Of a stretch of 64,000 nucleotides of DNA, positions 51,897 through 61,686 are shown in pieces. Origin of the DNA: Alphaproteobacteria bacterium (GTDB lineage: Bacteria > Pseudomonadota > Alphaproteobacteria > Rhizobiales > JAJFHC01); assembly GCA_021775805.1 (NCBI GenBank), contig JAJFHD010000138.1, forward strand, positions 44,847-108,846. Reading direction: 5' to 3'. The position numbers and the translations under genes were made by a program. Within the stretch, counting starts at the first letter, position 1. Each line of letters opens with the position of its first letter. The notes beneath the pieces were generated by a model. It had not been told where the DNA came from. It worked only from the letters and a program-made list of their open reading frames with translations, and did no database searches.

Positions 51897-53963
51897 GTGA
51901 TTGACAAGAGAGCACTCAGGCAACCAGCCACATCGGACCGGGCCGATAGTCCGGTCGCCGAAAAACTCGGCTACCTCGAAGCTGCACTAAATCATCTGGA
52001 TGACGGCTTCACGATGTATGACCTCGAATTGAAGCTGGTCGCCTGGAACGACAGGTTCTTTGAACTTGTCGACTTTCCCGCCGCCGAGTTTGCCCATGTC
52101 GGCAAACCCTTTGCAGATTTCATCCGTTACAACGTGGAGCGTGGCGAGTATGGCCCTGGCGATCCGGAACGGCTGATTGAAGAAAGAATCATGCTGGCAA
52201 GAAAGTTCGAGTCTCATTGCATGGAACGCCGCCGCCCCAACGGCGCAATACTCGAGATTCGCGGCAATCCGATCCCCGGCATCGGATTTGTCACGGTTTA
52301 CAAGGACATCACCGAACGACGGCTCGCGGAAGAGGCGCTTGCCGCCGCCAACGAAGACCTCGAGCGCCGTGTCACTGAGCGCACTCGGGCACTGACCAGC
52401 GTCAACGAGCGCCTGGTCAAGGAAATCGAACAACGCAAGAGCACGCTCAAGGCGCTAAAGGAGAGCGAGGACTGGATCCGCCTGATCGCCGACGGCGTGC
52501 CGGTCCTCATTGGATACGTCGATTCCGACCAGCGCTATCGGTTTGCCAACCGTCAGTTCGAGACCTGGATCGGACTATCGCCGGAGCAGATTCAGGGCCG
52601 CCATGTGGACGACGTCCTGGGACCGAACATCAACCGCACTTTGAAGGAGCAGATGACACAGGCCCTGGCCGGCAACACGGTTTCAAACGAGTTCAGGCTG
52701 AGGCTTCCCAACGGCAAGCACATTCAGGCCAAGTCGAATTTCATCCCTCATTTTGCGCCGTCGCGCGAGGTCATGGGATATTTCATCCTCGCCCAGGATG
52801 TCACCGAACAGCGTCAGGTCGAGTCGGCTTTGCGCCAATCCGACAAGATGAAAGCCGTCGGTCAGTTGACCGGTGGCCTCGCCCATGACTTCAACAATCT
52901 TCTCACCATTATCGTCGGCAATCTCAACCTTCTGCGTGAACAGCTCGACCAGGACGAACACATCGTTTCGCAAATCGACCCGGCGCTCGATGCCGGACGC
53001 CGGGGTGCGGAACTGGTCAAGCATCTTCTGGCATTCAGCCGAAAACACCCCTTGAGGCCTGAAGTCGTCGACATTTCGATTCTGATGTCGAAGATGAACG
53101 ACCTCCTGAAACGCACACTGGGGTCCGAAATCGACGTCCATATGAATTTGTGCAAAACCGGTTGCCTTGTGTTGACCAACCCCAACCAGATGGAAAGTGC
53201 ATTGCTCAACCTGGCGCTCAATGCCCGCGATGCCATGCCGGAAGGTGGCCGGTTGACTATAGGCCTCGATCTGGAGGAAGGAACCGGCTCCCGGGCAAGC
53301 GATACCGCAGTCATTTCCATCACCGACACCGGCACTGGAATGCCCGCCGATGTCGCCGAACGGGCCTTCGAGCCGTTCTTCACGACCAAACCGCCCGGGC
53401 GGGGCAGCGGCATGGGGCTTGCCATGGTCTACGGCTTTGTTCACCAGACAGATGGGACAATTTCCATTGAACACACCAACCGGGCGGGCACACGGATAAC
53501 CATGCGCCTGCCGGTGCATTCGGCTGAGGCCAGCACAACCGATGCCGCACCGCATGACCTATCGGCAATTCCACCGGGGCACGAAACCATACTCGTCGTC
53601 GAAGACGACCCGGACGTGCGCACCTACACGGTGTCGGCACTGCAGTCCCTGCACTACGAAGTGCTCGAAGCCGCCGGCGGCAGCGAAGCCGTCGCCATAT
53701 TGGGCCGGGACAAAGCAATCGACCTTGTGTTGACGGACGTCGTCATGCCGGGAAGCTGTAACGGTTTCGAACTGGCCAGAACAGCTACGGAATTGCGGCC
53801 GGACACCAAGGTCCTGCTGATGTCCGGCTACCCCGATGACGCGGAAAACTCAGCCCAGACCCCTAATCTGCCCCTGCCCTTCCTCGCCAAACCATTTGAA
53901 AAACGTGACTTGGCAGTTGCTGTGCGCAACACCTTGGACGCAGCACGCCTGCAGCAAGATTGA
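51897..53963 (+). CDS. PAS-domain hybrid sensor histidine kinase
   Basis: 688 aa with a GTG start. Domains in order: a PAS domain (about 25-140, with DDGFTMYDLELKLVAWNDRF), a coiled coil (about 140-190), a second PAS (about 195-310), HisKA with His330 in GGLAHDFNNLLT, HATPase (ARDAMPEGG, TDTGTGM, GRGSGMGLAMV) and a C-terminal receiver with phospho-acceptor Asp614 in LVLTDVVMPG. No membrane segment is seen, so it senses a cytosolic signal. The OmpR-type gene 70 bp downstream is a likely partner, and the divergent transporter operon a likely target. Confidence 0.93.
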   Translation: MIDKRALRQPATSDRADSPVAEKLGYLEAALNHLDDGFTMYDLELKLVAWNDRFFELVDFPAAEFAHVGKPFADFIRYNVERGEYGPGDPERLIEERIMLARKFESHCMERRRPNGAILEIRGNPIPGIGFVTVYKDITERRLAEEALAAANEDLERRVTERTRALTSVNERLVKEIEQRKSTLKALKESEDWIRLIADGVPVLIGYVDSDQRYRFANRQFETWIGLSPEQIQGRHVDDVLGPNINRTLKEQMTQALAGNTVSNEFRLRLPNGKHIQAKSNFIPHFAPSREVMGYFILAQDVTEQRQVESALRQSDKMKAVGQLTGGLAHDFNNLLTIIVGNLNLLREQLDQDEHIVSQIDPALDAGRRGAELVKHLLAFSRKHPLRPEVVDISILMSKMNDLLKRTLGSEIDVHMNLCKTGCLVLTNPNQMESALLNLALNARDAMPEGGRLTIGLDLEEGTGSRASDTAVISITDTGTGMPADVAERAFEPFFTTKPPGRGSGMGLAMVYGFVHQTDGTISIEHTNRAGTRITMRLPVHSAEASTTDAAPHDLSAIPPGHETILVVEDDPDVRTYTVSALQSLHYEVLEAAGGSEAVAILGRDKAIDLVLTDVVMPGSCNGFELARTATELRPDTKVLLMSGYPDDAENSAQTPNLPLPFLAKPFEKRDLAVAVRNTLDAARLQQD

Positions 53964-54033
53964 CCGGGCATGGCGGGACCGTTAGACCTTCCCGCACGAA
54001 ACCTTGAAATCGCGGTCGCATGTCGTGAGGATC

Positions 54034-54741
54034 ATGGCGGACAAATCTACCATACTGGTGGTCGACGACGAGCCGGACATTTGTGCGCTTGTCATAAACA
54101 GCTTGAAACTGGGCGGCTACGCAGGGATTGCCGCTAACGATGGCCGTCAGATGATGCGCCTGTTGCGGACCGAGCCGGTCGACCTCGTCATTCTGGATCT
54201 CACATTGGGCGACGAGGACGGACTGCAGCTTCTCAAGCAGGTCAGGGATACGGAAAACCTGCCGGTCATTATCCTCACGGGCCGTGGAGAGCCCATCGAC
54301 CGCATCATCGGGCTCGAGTTGGGAGCCGACGACTATCTGCCCAAGCCGTTTGAGCCCAGAGAGCTTGTTGCCCGTGTCCGCAGCGTATTGCGTCGCGCCC
54401 TGCCGTCCGACCCGACAGATGCCCGCATCACGTTTTCCCGCTGGTGCCTCGACACCGCGTCGCGTCAGTTAACCGCCCCGGACGGGTCCGACGTCGTTTT
54501 GACATCGGCCGAGTTCGACCTGCTTGCGGCCCTCGCCCGCCATCCGAACCGTGTTCTCAATCGGGATCTGCTCCTGGAAACCACTCGCAACCGCATCGGC
54601 ACACCCTACGACCGGAGCATCGACGTTCATGTCATGAATCTGCGTCGCAAGATCGAAGCCGATCCGAAATCGCCAAAGCTGATCAAGACGGTCCGCGGCA
54701 TCGGTTATATCTTTACGCCTGATGCAGGCGAGACCGGATAG
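54034..54741 (+). CDS. OmpR/PhoB-type response regulator
   Basis: 235 aa from the ATG at 54034, which follows a GTGAGG SD; an upstream TTG would add 10 residues. Receiver domain with Asp11/Asp12, phospho-acceptor Asp55 in VILDLTLGDEDG, Thr in ILTGRG and Lys in LPKPFEP. The C-terminal winged helix (about 130-230) ends DVHVMNLRRKIEADPKSPKLIKTVRGIGY, as in OmpR/TorR regulators. It binds DNA as a dimer. Genes it controls are probably near, but no direct-repeat site was identified. Confidence 0.93.
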   Translation: MADKSTILVVDDEPDICALVINSLKLGGYAGIAANDGRQMMRLLRTEPVDLVILDLTLGDEDGLQLLKQVRDTENLPVIILTGRGEPIDRIIGLELGADDYLPKPFEPRELVARVRSVLRRALPSDPTDARITFSRWCLDTASRQLTAPDGSDVVLTSAEFDLLAALARHPNRVLNRDLLLETTRNRIGTPYDRSIDVHVMNLRRKIEADPKSPKLIKTVRGIGYIFTPDAGETG

Positions 54742-54766
54742 CCAATAACCATTGGTCGTCGGAGGA

Positions 54767-57700
54767 CTACGCCACAGCGCGATGTTCCTGCCGGCCGGCG
54801 CGATAGGCATCGAGAAGTTCCTGTTCCCGGGCTTTGGCCTCCGTCAGATGCCGCTCCTTGACGTAGCCGTATCCCCTGATCTGCTCGGGGATGCGCGCAA
54901 TATCGACCGCAATGGCATGATTGTCCCGACTGAGGGTCTCGAGCATCATGTTGACTGTCTTCTCGTAGTCTTTTACCAGCCGGCGCTCTGCCCGACGCTC
55001 GCGCGAGAGCCCGAATGGGTCAAACGGTGTGCCGCGCAGAAATTTCAGGCCAGCAAGCATGCCGAAGGCTTTCATCATCCAGGGACCGAACGTCGTTTTC
55101 ATCGGCAACCCGGTATCCGGATTTCGCCGTGCGAACAGAGGCGGCGCCAGATTGAATTCCAGCTTATAGTTTCCGGTAAACTGCTCGGCAACCTGACGCA
55201 CCAACCGGCCGTCGCTGTGAAGCCTGGCCACCTCGTACTCGTCCTTGTAGGACATCACCTTGAAGAAATAGCGGGCAACGGCTTCCGAGAGTTCGGACTT
55301 GCCCGGCACGCGTTCGCGTTCCGTATCGCGGACCTGATCGACCAGGGTCTTGTAGCGCATGGCGTATGCCGTACTCTGGTAATCCGCAAGGTAATCCATC
55401 CGGCGTGCGATCACTTCGCCCAGATCCTTGGACGCGTTGTGAATATCGTTCTTGTCGGTTTCCGGAATGATCAACGCCTCCACACGATGGAGGTCGTGGG
55501 CCGCGCGCCGTCCCCAGATGAACGCCCGCTGATTCATTTCGACCGAGACACCATTCAGTTCGATCGCCTGTTCGAGCGCATCCGCCGATACCGGCACCAG
55601 GCCTTTCTGATAGGCAAAACCGAGCATGAACAGGTTCGTGGCGATCGAATTACCTGTCAGGGCCGTAGCGATCCGAGTTGCGGCCACCGTGTGAACGTGC
55701 TCAGCGCCGGCCCGTGCCTCGATCGCCAGATGAAGCGCCTTCGACGGCAGCACGTAGTCTGCATCCTGGGTGAAATCGGCCGGCATGGTCTCCTGACTGT
55801 TGACGACAATCCGGCCGCGCCCTTGCTTGACCGTCTCCAGAACCTTTTCGGAAGCCGCAACCACCATGTCGCAGCCCAAAACCAGGTCCGCGCTGCCGCC
55901 GGCAACACGAATTGTGGAGATGTCATCGGGCGTCTTGGCGACCTTCAGGTGCGCCACAACAGAGCCGCCCTTCTGGGCAAGCCCCGCCATGTCGATGATC
56001 CCGCAACCCTTGTTTTCGAGGTGGGCCGCCATGCCCACAAGCGCACCGATCGTCACCACGCCGGTGCCGCCGATCCCGGTGATGACGATGTTGTAGGGCT
56101 TGTCGAGCGACGGCCGGACAGGATCCGGCAGAACCTCGAAAACAGCGGGTTCACCTGGCTTGCTGCGTAGCGAGGGCACGCCCTTGCGAAGCTCGCCGCC
56201 CTTGACGGTGACAAAACTCGGGCAGAAGCCTTTCAGGCAGGAATAGTCCTTGTTGCAGGCCGACTGATCGATCTGGCGTTTGCGGCCGAACTCGGTTTCG
56301 ACCGGCACGATCGCCACGCAGTTCGACTTTTCACCGCAATCGCCACAGCCTTCGCACACAAGTTCGTTGATCACGATCCGCTTGGCAGGATCGGGGAACT
56401 TGCCACGCTTGCGGCGGCGGCGTTTCTCAGCCGCACAGGTCTGGTCGTAGATCATGACAGACACGCCTTCCGCGGTCTGCAACTCACGCTGGATCCGGTC
56501 GAGGTCGTCGCGGTGGGCAACTTCGGTTGCGAACGGGAAATTGACATCGGCTGGATATTTTTCCGGCTCGTCGGTCACTACAGCAATCCGCTGGACGCCT
56601 TCTGCAGCCACCTGGCGGGCAATGTCGGGCACCGTGAGACCGCCCTCATGGGCCTGGCCGCCGGTCATCGCCACCGCATCGTTGTAAAGGATCTTGTAGG
56701 TCATCGTCACGCCTGAGGCGATGGCAGCCCGGATGGCGAGAATGCCCGAGTGATTGTAGGTCCCGTCGCCCAGGTTCTGGAACACGTGCTTGCGCGTGGA
56801 AAACGGCGCTTCGCCGATCCAGTTGGCGCCCTCGCCGCCCATTTGCGTGTAACCCTCGGTCGACCGGTTCGGCACCAGTTGCGCCATCCAGTGACAGCCG
56901 ATGCCGGCATAGGCCCGCCCGCCTTCCGGCACCACCGTCGATGTATTGTGCGGGCAGCCGGCACAGAAGTAAGGCTTCCTTTCGGCGGCATCGGGCAGAT
57001 TGCGCGCCTGACCGCTGCCGGCCAGGATCTCGTCGAGTTTCCCGCGAAGTACGGAATCGTCGTTGCGGGCAAGAATTCGCTCAGCTATTGCCGCACCGAT
57101 CTGGTTTGGGTTCAGGGCCGCCTTGGCCTGAAACAATGTCTTTTCGAATTCGTCTTTCTTGCCGATGACCGCCGGTGCATCCGCCTTGCCGTAGAGCTGC
57201 TCGCGGATTTGCGTTTCCATCAGAGAACGCTTTTCCTCGACCACGATGATCAGGTCGAGCCCTTCGGCAAATTTCTCGATACCTTCCGGCTCCAGCGGCC
57301 AGGTCATGCCCACCTTGTAGATCCGCAGGCCGATCTTGGAGGCTGCGACTTCGTCAATCCCCAAATCATCGAGGGCCTGACGGACGTCGAGATAGCTCTT
57401 GCCGGCGGACACGATGCCGATGCGCGGCTCCGGTCCGCCGTTCATGACGATCTTGTCGATCTTGTTGGCCCGGGCAAACGCAACGGTTGCAAAGCGCTTG
57501 TAGTCGTGGAGCCTGGCCTCGGCACCAAGCGGCGTGTCGAAGGGCCTGATATTGAGGCCGTCTGCCGGCATTTCGAAATCTGTAGGTTCGACAATTCTCA
57601 CACGATCGAGAGAACCATCGACGACAGCGGTCGATTCGATCGTGTCCTTGACGCATTTCATGCCGACCCAGCAGCCCGAGTAACGCGACAGGGCAATTCC

Positions 57701-58255
57701 CAGAATTCCGTAGTCGAGCAGTTCCTGAACACCGGCGGGATTGAGCACGGGGATCATGGCGTCGAGCATGGCAAATTCGCTCTGATGCGCCGTCGTGGAC
57801 GATTCGCAGGTATGGTCGTCGCCCATCAGAGCGATGACGCCGCCCTTTGCCGAGGTGCCTGCAAAATTGGCGTGCCTGAGAACGTCACCGCTGCGGTCGA
57901 CGCCAGGGCCCTTGCCGTACCAGATTCCGAAGACACCGTCGAAGGCACCCTCACCGCGCATGGTTGACTGCTGGGATCCCCAGATGGCGGTCGCCGCAAT
58001 GTCTTCGTTAAGCCCCGGCTGAAACTTCACGTCATATTCGGCAAGTGTCTTCGACATCCGCCCGAACTGTTGATCGAGCCCGCCCAGAGGCGAGCCTCGG
58101 TAGCCGGTCACATACCCTGCCGTATTATCGCCGGCCTGACGGTCGCGTTCCTTCTGCATCATGGTCAGGCGCACGATCGCCTGCGTCCCGTTGACGAAGA
58201 TTCGGTCTTTGCCGAGATCGAATTTATCGTCGAGGCTGACCTTGGCAGTTGTCAT
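54767..58255 (-). CDS. indolepyruvate ferredoxin oxidoreductase, fused single chain (IorAB type)
   Basis: 1162 aa from the ATG at 58255. Domains in order: an N-terminal pyruvate-oxidoreductase-like region, a TPP-binding region (CAGCPHNTS near 430; GDGTYNHSG near 500), a 2x[4Fe-4S]-type cluster region (CEGCGDCGEKSNC and CNKDYSCLKGFCPSF near 640-690), a gamma-type domain starting ITGIGGTGVVTIGALVGMA, and a long C-terminal domain. Archaeal enzymes use two subunits, IorA and IorB; the fused form is common in proteobacteria. It oxidises aryl-pyruvates to aryl-acetyl-CoA. It is the last gene of a minus-strand run. Confidence 0.93.
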   Translation of the reverse strand: MTTAKVSLDDKFDLGKDRIFVNGTQAIVRLTMMQKERDRQAGDNTAGYVTGYRGSPLGGLDQQFGRMSKTLAEYDVKFQPGLNEDIAATAIWGSQQSTMRGEGAFDGVFGIWYGKGPGVDRSGDVLRHANFAGTSAKGGVIALMGDDHTCESSTTAHQSEFAMLDAMIPVLNPAGVQELLDYGILGIALSRYSGCWVGMKCVKDTIESTAVVDGSLDRVRIVEPTDFEMPADGLNIRPFDTPLGAEARLHDYKRFATVAFARANKIDKIVMNGGPEPRIGIVSAGKSYLDVRQALDDLGIDEVAASKIGLRIYKVGMTWPLEPEGIEKFAEGLDLIIVVEEKRSLMETQIREQLYGKADAPAVIGKKDEFEKTLFQAKAALNPNQIGAAIAERILARNDDSVLRGKLDEILAGSGQARNLPDAAERKPYFCAGCPHNTSTVVPEGGRAYAGIGCHWMAQLVPNRSTEGYTQMGGEGANWIGEAPFSTRKHVFQNLGDGTYNHSGILAIRAAIASGVTMTYKILYNDAVAMTGGQAHEGGLTVPDIARQVAAEGVQRIAVVTDEPEKYPADVNFPFATEVAHRDDLDRIQRELQTAEGVSVMIYDQTCAAEKRRRRKRGKFPDPAKRIVINELVCEGCGDCGEKSNCVAIVPVETEFGRKRQIDQSACNKDYSCLKGFCPSFVTVKGGELRKGVPSLRSKPGEPAVFEVLPDPVRPSLDKPYNIVITGIGGTGVVTIGALVGMAAHLENKGCGIIDMAGLAQKGGSVVAHLKVAKTPDDISTIRVAGGSADLVLGCDMVVAASEKVLETVKQGRGRIVVNSQETMPADFTQDADYVLPSKALHLAIEARAGAEHVHTVAATRIATALTGNSIATNLFMLGFAYQKGLVPVSADALEQAIELNGVSVEMNQRAFIWGRRAAHDLHRVEALIIPETDKNDIHNASKDLGEVIARRMDYLADYQSTAYAMRYKTLVDQVRDTERERVPGKSELSEAVARYFFKVMSYKDEYEVARLHSDGRLVRQVAEQFTGNYKLEFNLAPPLFARRNPDTGLPMKTTFGPWMMKAFGMLAGLKFLRGTPFDPFGLSRERRAERRLVKDYEKTVNMMLETLSRDNHAIAVDIARIPEQIRGYGYVKERHLTEAKAREQELLDAYRAGRQEHRAVA

Positions 58256-58403
58256 GATATTCCATCCCGTAAGTCGGCGGCTGCGCATTGGTCTTATATT
58301 GGTTTTAGCAAGTCGCAGTCAATTTTAGGTAAGCATTACTGACATTGTTTTTCGCGCCTTGTCAATTCACTCTTGAGAACGAATTCACATCGCCGCAGTT
58401 GGT

Positions 58404-59603
58404 TCATATGCCCCAGCTCCAGAAGTCATTGCTTTCCTTTGAATAAAACCGTGAAAGCACCATCTTGTGAACCTCCGACGCACCATCCACAAGTTTTGCG
58501 CAGCGGGCGTAGCGGTAGATCCATTCCAGAACCGTGTCGCGGGAATATCCCTTAGCCCCACAAAGCTGGATGCAGGTATCGGCCGCCTTGTTGAGCGTAT
58601 CCGCCACGTGAACTTTGGCCATCGAGACTTCCTTGCGGGCAAAGTCGCCCTGATCCAGTTTCCAGGCCGCATGCATCACAAGCAGACGTCCGACCTGAAT
58701 ATCGTGAGCCAGCCCGCCCATCGCCGTCTGGACCGACTCCCGGTCTGCCAGACGCATGCCGAAGCCTTCGCGCTCGCTGGTATAGGCTGCTGCAATTTCC
58801 ATGCATCGCTTGGCCTGTCCGAGCCACCGCATGCAATGGGTCAACCGGGCAGGTCCCAGCCTGATCTGGGTGATCTTCAGGCCGTCTCCCACCTCCATCA
58901 GGCGGTTGCTGTCTTCGATCTCAAGGCCGTCGAATTCAAGCTCGCACACCCCGCCATGTTCGTCGGGGCCCATGTTGCCGATCCGCCTGACGATATGCCA
59001 ACCCGGCTGGTCGCGATCAAACAGGAATGCCGACAGGCCGCGCCGGGGATCGTCTGAAGTCCGCGCCATGAGGATAAAGTGTTTTGCCACGGCGGCGCCG
59101 GAGATGTACCACTTGCGGCCGCTGACGACCCAGCGGTCGCCGGTCTTCTCAGCCTTGGTCAGCATCATGGACGGATCCGATCCGCCACCAGGGTGCGGTT
59201 CCGTCATCACAAAGGACGACCGCACATCGCCATCGATGATCGGCTGCAGCCAGCGGTCTTTCTGGGCCACGCTGCCGATTCTGTTCAACACGCTCATGTT
59301 GCCATCGTCGGGTGCCTGGCAGTTGAGGCAGACCGGCCCGAAGATCGACCGGCCGGCCTCTTCATAAAAAGCGGCCCAACCCATTACAGGTAGCCCGAGG
59401 CCACCGCGATCTTTCGGCATCTGCGGCGCCCACAAGCCGGCAGCCCGTGCTTTCGACCGCATGGTTTCCAGCAGGTCCATGCGAATGTTGTCAAACTCGT
59501 TGTAATTGCCGGAATCGGCCTCCAGAGGCACGATCTCCTCAGCCACGAATGCCCGCACCTTGAGCCGCAAGGTCTCGATTTCAGGAGGCAGAGTAAAGTC
59601 CAT
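58404..59603 (-). CDS. acyl-CoA dehydrogenase (ACAD11-like)
   Basis: 399 aa from the ATG at 59603 (MDFTLPPEIETLRLKVRAFV); the 83 upstream in-frame codons do not resemble the family. FAD-binding and substrate motifs: FVMTEPHPGGGSDPSMM, WYISGAAVAKHFILMARTS and a C-terminal QLCGAKGYSRDTVLEWIYRYARCAKLVDGASEVHKM. The C-terminal pattern is nearer to ACAD10/11-type than to short-chain dehydrogenases. It introduces a 2,3-double bond in a CoA ester. It follows the methyltransferase gene by 43 bp. Confidence 0.93.
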   Translation of the reverse strand: MDFTLPPEIETLRLKVRAFVAEEIVPLEADSGNYNEFDNIRMDLLETMRSKARAAGLWAPQMPKDRGGLGLPVMGWAAFYEEAGRSIFGPVCLNCQAPDDGNMSVLNRIGSVAQKDRWLQPIIDGDVRSSFVMTEPHPGGGSDPSMMLTKAEKTGDRWVVSGRKWYISGAAVAKHFILMARTSDDPRRGLSAFLFDRDQPGWHIVRRIGNMGPDEHGGVCELEFDGLEIEDSNRLMEVGDGLKITQIRLGPARLTHCMRWLGQAKRCMEIAAAYTSEREGFGMRLADRESVQTAMGGLAHDIQVGRLLVMHAAWKLDQGDFARKEVSMAKVHVADTLNKAADTCIQLCGAKGYSRDTVLEWIYRYARCAKLVDGASEVHKMVLSRFYSKESNDFWSWGI

Positions 59604-59646
59604 TTGAGGCCGCTGTTCCTTCAGGTTGTTAGCACAGGTTTGTGTC

Positions 59647-60780
59647 CTAACGTGACGTCTTCTCGATGGCGATGTAACAATGGACATAATCCATGGCGTG
59701 GCCGTCGGGATCTTTCGCAACCATGTTCTCGTAGCGCTGGTAAAACTGATCCACGAGGCGGGCGCGCTCGGCAGCCGGTCGCGACTTGTCGAGCGCTGTT
59801 GCAAAAACCGTTTCACTCCATGACCGCAATGTCGGGACATAGGACACGGCAAATTCCCGTGAACTCATGACCCCGTTCGAGTTCAGGAACGCTGCCCGGT
59901 AGGGGCACTCGACAACCCCGGTCCGCGCCGATATCAATCGCAGCCCCGCCCCATGAACTTCACCCGCCTGATCGAGCAATGGAGCACTGAACTCTTCCTT
60001 GGTCCGGTAGAACTGCGGGAAGCTTGCGTTCAAATATTCCTGGTCGCTGATTAACCCGTCCGCCGCCATCGCGCGCCAGTGCAGATCGAATGTGTCGAAC
60101 ATGTTGACACCGCCGGTGTTGCCCAGATAACGGCCTTCTTCATCCTTGCCGAAGTTCATGAACACCAGACGCCCGCCGGGCCGTAGTTCCTTGGCCCGGG
60201 CCAGCAAGATGTTGTTCCAGTCATCGGCCGCCCGTCTGGTGAACGCATCGAGCGTCACCCCTTTCGCGCCGACCATATGGACGTGGTTCTCGATTTCGCA
60301 CGGTTTTTCGCTCACGTAGTGCATGGCGGTCGCCGAAAACCCCAGATCAAGACTCGCATCGGGCAGAAGCTGGCTGTGAAATCCTATACCGCAGGCATTG
60401 ACGAAGACCCCGTCGAATTCGCTCAGATAGTTGTTTTCCAGATCGTCTGTCAGGCCCAGCATGTTCTTGAACAACACCGAATAATCATTGCTGGGAAGAT
60501 CCGTATAGGTGATCGAAATTTGACGATCGGGGAAGCGGGAACGGATTGCTGCGATCGTGTTGCGGATGGTTTCCTTCGACGTGCCGCCATCGGCTGCCCC
60601 GAAATCAGCGATGCGTACCGGATCACCGTCGCGCGGTTCTGGGATTGCCGCAACCGCCTCGAGCAGCATGCCGGACGCCTTGTCGATGACGTCCTTCGCG
60701 CCGCGGGTTCTCTCACTGTAGTATCCGCCGCCCTTCATGGCGACCGACGCCCCTGTCGAGGTCACGTGAACGTCAGACAT
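59647..60780 (-). CDS. SABATH-family SAM-dependent carboxyl methyltransferase
   Basis: 377 aa. The N-terminus AMKGGGYYSERT matches the plant SABATH MNGGxGxxSY motif. The SAM site is RIADFGAADGGTS (about 57-69), followed by TYTDLPSNDYSVLFKNM (SABATH NDLPxNDFNxLF). GIGFHSQLLPDASLDLGFS with TAMHYVSEKP corresponds to the SxYxRLFPxxSLHxxxSSxxLHWLS block. The family (Methyltransf_7) methylates carboxyl groups of small acids such as salicylate, benzoate, jasmonate or indole-acetate in plants; bacterial members are rare and mostly uncharacterised. It sits between a dehydrogenase and an acyl-CoA dehydrogenase gene. Confidence 0.85.
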   Translation of the reverse strand: MSDVHVTSTGASVAMKGGGYYSERTRGAKDVIDKASGMLLEAVAAIPEPRDGDPVRIADFGAADGGTSKETIRNTIAAIRSRFPDRQISITYTDLPSNDYSVLFKNMLGLTDDLENNYLSEFDGVFVNACGIGFHSQLLPDASLDLGFSATAMHYVSEKPCEIENHVHMVGAKGVTLDAFTRRAADDWNNILLARAKELRPGGRLVFMNFGKDEEGRYLGNTGGVNMFDTFDLHWRAMAADGLISDQEYLNASFPQFYRTKEEFSAPLLDQAGEVHGAGLRLISARTGVVECPYRAAFLNSNGVMSSREFAVSYVPTLRSWSETVFATALDKSRPAAERARLVDQFYQRYENMVAKDPDGHAMDYVHCYIAIEKTSR

Positions 60781-60860
60781 TTCCGCACACCCTTTATCTC
60801 CCTTTGACTTACCGAACGCATATTACGCGCTGAGACAACCGGAACAACAGACGAATCCGG

Positions 60861-61637
60861 TTACGCCCCCAGAGTAAGTCCCTGCCCGCCGTCGATGGTT
60901 ATTGTACTTCCCGTCATGAACCCGGAAGCCTGAGACGCCAGCAGCAGCAAGGTGCCATCCAGTTCATGGGGCTCGGCGATCCGGCGTTGCGGTATCGACC
61001 GGATCATCGCATCGCCTGCGCCGGATTCAAAAAAGTGCCGGTTGATCTCCGTCAGGACATATCCCGGTGCAATTGCATTGACCCGGATGCCGTGGCGCGC
61101 CCATTCCAGGGCAAGTGCTTCGGTCAGTTGCTTGACGGCGGCCTTGGACACCGCATAGGCGCTCAGTCCCGACGCCACCCTCAAGGCCAGCAGGGAGGCG
61201 ATGTTGATGATGCTGCCGCCGATGTCCGCATCGACCATCCGTTTGGCGGCTTCCTGGGCGGTGTACCAGACACCGTCGAGGTTGACATCCATCTGACGGC
61301 GCCAGTCTTCGCGCGTCATCTCCAGCGCCTTCTTGCTGACCGCCATGCCGGCATTGTTGACGAGGATAGAGACCGGACCGAAATGCTTCTCGACGGCGTC
61401 GAACGAGGCAGGTATTTGGCTCTCGTCTGCCACGTCCAGTGAAACGGACACAGCCTTCCCACCGGCCGCTTCAATCTCCTTTTTCAGCGCCTCCAGGCGA
61501 TCGACACTGCGCGCGGCAAGACCGACATTCGCGCCATGGGCAGCAAGCGTCTGGGCAAACCTCCAGCCGAGCCCGCTCGACGCACCGGTGACCAGAGCAG
61601 TTTTGCCCGTCACGTCAAACAAGTCTGCAGCTTTCAT
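60861..61637 (-). CDS. short-chain dehydrogenase/reductase (FabG-like)
   Basis: 258 aa classical SDR. NAD(P) site TGASSGLGWRFAQTL (17-31), NNAGMAVS, catalytic Ser in NIASLLALRVASG and Tyr-x3-Lys in YAVSKAAVKQL, then NAIAPGYVLTEIN. It ends with GFMTGSTITIDGGQGL. Likely a 3-hydroxyacyl or alcohol dehydrogenase serving the same catabolic run; exact substrate unknown. It starts 140 bp after the TRAP gene, SD GGAG. Confidence 0.93.
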   Translation of the reverse strand: MKAADLFDVTGKTALVTGASSGLGWRFAQTLAAHGANVGLAARSVDRLEALKKEIEAAGGKAVSVSLDVADESQIPASFDAVEKHFGPVSILVNNAGMAVSKKALEMTREDWRRQMDVNLDGVWYTAQEAAKRMVDADIGGSIINIASLLALRVASGLSAYAVSKAAVKQLTEALALEWARHGIRVNAIAPGYVLTEINRHFFESGAGDAMIRSIPQRRIAEPHELDGTLLLLASQASGFMTGSTITIDGGQGLTLGA

Positions 61638-61686
61638 TGCGAGTTCACTCCAGAAATGGATCTACAGCATTTCACCACATTATCAG

